This document shows positions 22,843 through 23,950 of a stretch of 23,950 nucleotides of DNA, one piece after another. The stretch comes from Chitinophagaceae bacterium UBA3961 (lineage in GTDB: Bacteria > Bacteroidota > Bacteroidia > Chitinophagales > Chitinophagaceae), in contig DGDD01000140.1 of the NCBI GenBank assembly GCA_002385265.1, positions 1 through 23,950 on the forward strand, written 5' to 3'. How positions within the stretch are numbered: position 1 is the stretch's first letter; the number at the start of each line of letters is the position of its first letter. The notes under the pieces are model-generated. The model did not search any database. It worked only from the letters and a program-made list of their open reading frames with translations, and was not told the origin of the DNA. The position numbers and the translations under genes were made by a program.

Positions 22843-23628
22843 TCAATCGTTTAATCCTGTTTTAGAATATACTTTTGCCATGCGATGCGCGTGCTCATCA
22901 TAAGCTGCTTCAAACAATTCAGTGGCCATGGCATTGCCAACTACGGCTCCCGCAGCCAGCACTTTTGGCACAAAGCCTGCGTTCACCAATTTTTCAGCAA
23001 CTGCTGCTTTAATACAATTGATAATGGCCACGCCGCCCAAAGTAGAGCCGGGTGCAACGGGCGTTATCATTCCGGGAATGGTAATCATGGCATCTCCTAC
23101 CGGAGCACCTGTATCTAGAATCAAGTCAGCAAAATCAGTCAATTTCTTCCCATCTGCTCGTTTCGAGGTACTAGCCGCACTATGCGCAGATGAAACCAGG
23201 GCTACAACTTTCACCCCCAATTTTTGAAAACCCTCAGCCATTTCAATAGGAACGATATTGGTTCCGCTTGATGAAACAATTAATGCCGTATCTGTTTTTT
23301 GAATTCCGAAATTTCGAAGTATTTTCTCTGCCAAGCCCGATACATTTTCTAAATACATCGCTTGTCGCTGTCCGTTAGCCCCAACCACTGCATTATGAAA
23401 AGTGAGTGATAGTTCTACAATGGGGTTGAAGCCGGGAAAGGATCCATACCGCGGCCACATTTCTTCGATCATTATTCTACTATGTCCACTTCCAAACAAA
23501 TGCACCATGCCACCGCCAAGTATAGTTGCACTAAACCAGTCGGCAGCCTTTGCAATCATTTCTTCTTGTGCAGCCACTGCATTCAATATTGAACTCGATT
23601 TATCTAAGTATTCTTTTATTACCGACAT
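22843..23628 (-). CDS. SIS-domain protein, UPF0309-like
   Basis: A 261-residue cytoplasmic protein with one SIS (sugar isomerase) domain. The N-terminal helix is followed by GGGMVHLFGSGHSRIMIEEM (about 38-57), whose GSGHS loop binds the phosphosugar. SSSGTN (118-123) and the ALVSS element (near 142-146) form the second part. The ending TELFEAAYDEHAHRMAK resembles UPF0309 proteins. SIS proteins isomerise, bind or cleave phosphosugars such as GlcNAc-6-P or fructose-6-P; the exact reaction is unknown. It lies 8 bases after the ROK kinase stop and before the MetE-like gene, so it probably handles the sugar phosphate made by the kinase. Confidence 0.87.
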   Translation of the reverse strand: MSVIKEYLDKSSSILNAVAAQEEMIAKAADWFSATILGGGMVHLFGSGHSRIMIEEMWPRYGSFPGFNPIVELSLTFHNAVVGANGQRQAMYLENVSGLAEKILRNFGIQKTDTALIVSSSGTNIVPIEMAEGFQKLGVKVVALVSSAHSAASTSKRADGKKLTDFADLILDTGAPVGDAMITIPGMITPVAPGSTLGGVAIINCIKAAVAEKLVNAGFVPKVLAAGAVVGNAMATELFEAAYDEHAHRMAKVYSKTGLND

Positions 23629-23636
23629 GTTAGTTT

Positions 23637-23950
23637 CTATTTTTTCATTGAGTAATAAGCAGCTCCAATGGCTCCGCTCATTTCATTCATTGTGGCGAAT
23701 TTCAAGGCTACTTGATTGCCGCCCGCTCTCCATTCATATTGTTCCATGTATTTCTTCAAGGGATCCATCAGTACCGCTCCTGCCTGCGTAATGCCTCCTC
23801 CCAAAATAACTGCTTCCGGAGAAAGGATATTGGTTATGCTTGCAATTCCAATGGCCAGTTTGCGAACGGAACAAAGCCATACTTCTGTTGCGAAGGCATC
23901 GCCGTCAACATGTGCTTCCACTAAGGCTCTCGTAGAATTGAATGTACCGT
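23637..23950 (-). CDS. ROK family sugar kinase, C-terminal part (runs off the window)
   Basis: Only the last 103 residues are visible; the frame is open through the right edge. Reading from the edge gives GTFNSTRALVEAHVDGDAFA, then LAIGIASITNILSPEAVILGGGI, a strong ROK C-terminal signature (adenine-site helix and GGG loop), and an ending AIGAAYYSMKK. The ROK zinc/CXCGXXGCXE motif lies outside the window. ROK kinases phosphorylate glucose, GlcNAc, ManNAc, allose or fructose; the sugar cannot be named. A GTG at 23921 is not the start, because family-like residues continue upstream of it. It is the first visible gene of the operon, with the SIS gene 8 bases downstream. Confidence 0.88.
   Translation of the reverse strand, partial: GTFNSTRALVEAHVDGDAFATEVWLCSVRKLAIGIASITNILSPEAVILGGGITQAGAVLMDPLKKYMEQYEWRAGGNQVALKFATMNEMSGAIGAAYYSMKK

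Noticed and set aside
23919..23921. GTG as the start of the ROK kinase fragment
   Set aside because: Family-like residues (GTFNSTRAL) continue upstream to the window edge, so the gene is truncated by the window.

Overview
The window is a piece of a Bacteroidota chromosome, most likely family Chitinophagaceae. The phylum call rests on protein style (secreted proteins, a TPR-AAA ATPase, planctomycete-type cytochromes of the kind shared by Planctomycetes and some Bacteroidota), on A+T-rich spacers lacking strong Shine-Dalgarno sequences, and on several TAnnTTTG-like promoter elements. The family call is inference.

Layout. 1-809 is gene-free and holds three copies of a two-palindrome repeat element. 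810-3365 (+) is a pair: a TPR-AAA+ ATPase followed closely by a TPR membrane protein, ending in a bidirectional terminator shared with tRNA-Ser(GGA) on the - strand. Then come tatD (-), an unknown lipoprotein (+), a polysaccharide deacetylase and a secreted ARPP-1/DUF6569-like protein (both -), and gltX (+). A convergent terminator separates gltX from a two-gene - strand unit: a stand-alone cobalamin-binding mutase domain followed by an enoyl-CoA hydratase. A secreted YceI protein (-) follows, then about 490 bases containing stacked repeat families.

From 12044 to the right edge is one long - strand gene train of ten genes, entering from outside the window. In transcription order: ROK sugar kinase (partial), SIS-domain protein, MetE-like zinc methyltransferase, UlaG-like metallo-hydrolase, a PSCyt1/DUF1549/DUF1553 cytochrome protein, a DUF1501 protein, a Tat-exported TIM-barrel isomerase/epimerase, a DUF2231-cytochrome-LRR membrane protein, a divergent GH95-like glycoside hydrolase, and a Tat-exported metallophosphoesterase. 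Spacers are 1-10 bases except one of 59 bases, which carries a terminator-like hairpin. The first four proteins look cytoplasmic and the last six exported or membrane-bound. I read the locus as a glycan-use system with periplasmic cleavage, possible oxidation linked to c-type haem proteins, and cytoplasmic processing. Substrate and chemistry are not known from sequence.

The most striking single feature is an in-frame TAG at 19520-19522 that cuts the PSCyt1/DUF1549/DUF1553 gene in two, with clean family-like coding sequence on both sides in the same frame. It is either a recent nonsense mutation, a base error, or read-through. The GH95-like enzyme also departs from the family's usual catalytic residues at two of four positions.
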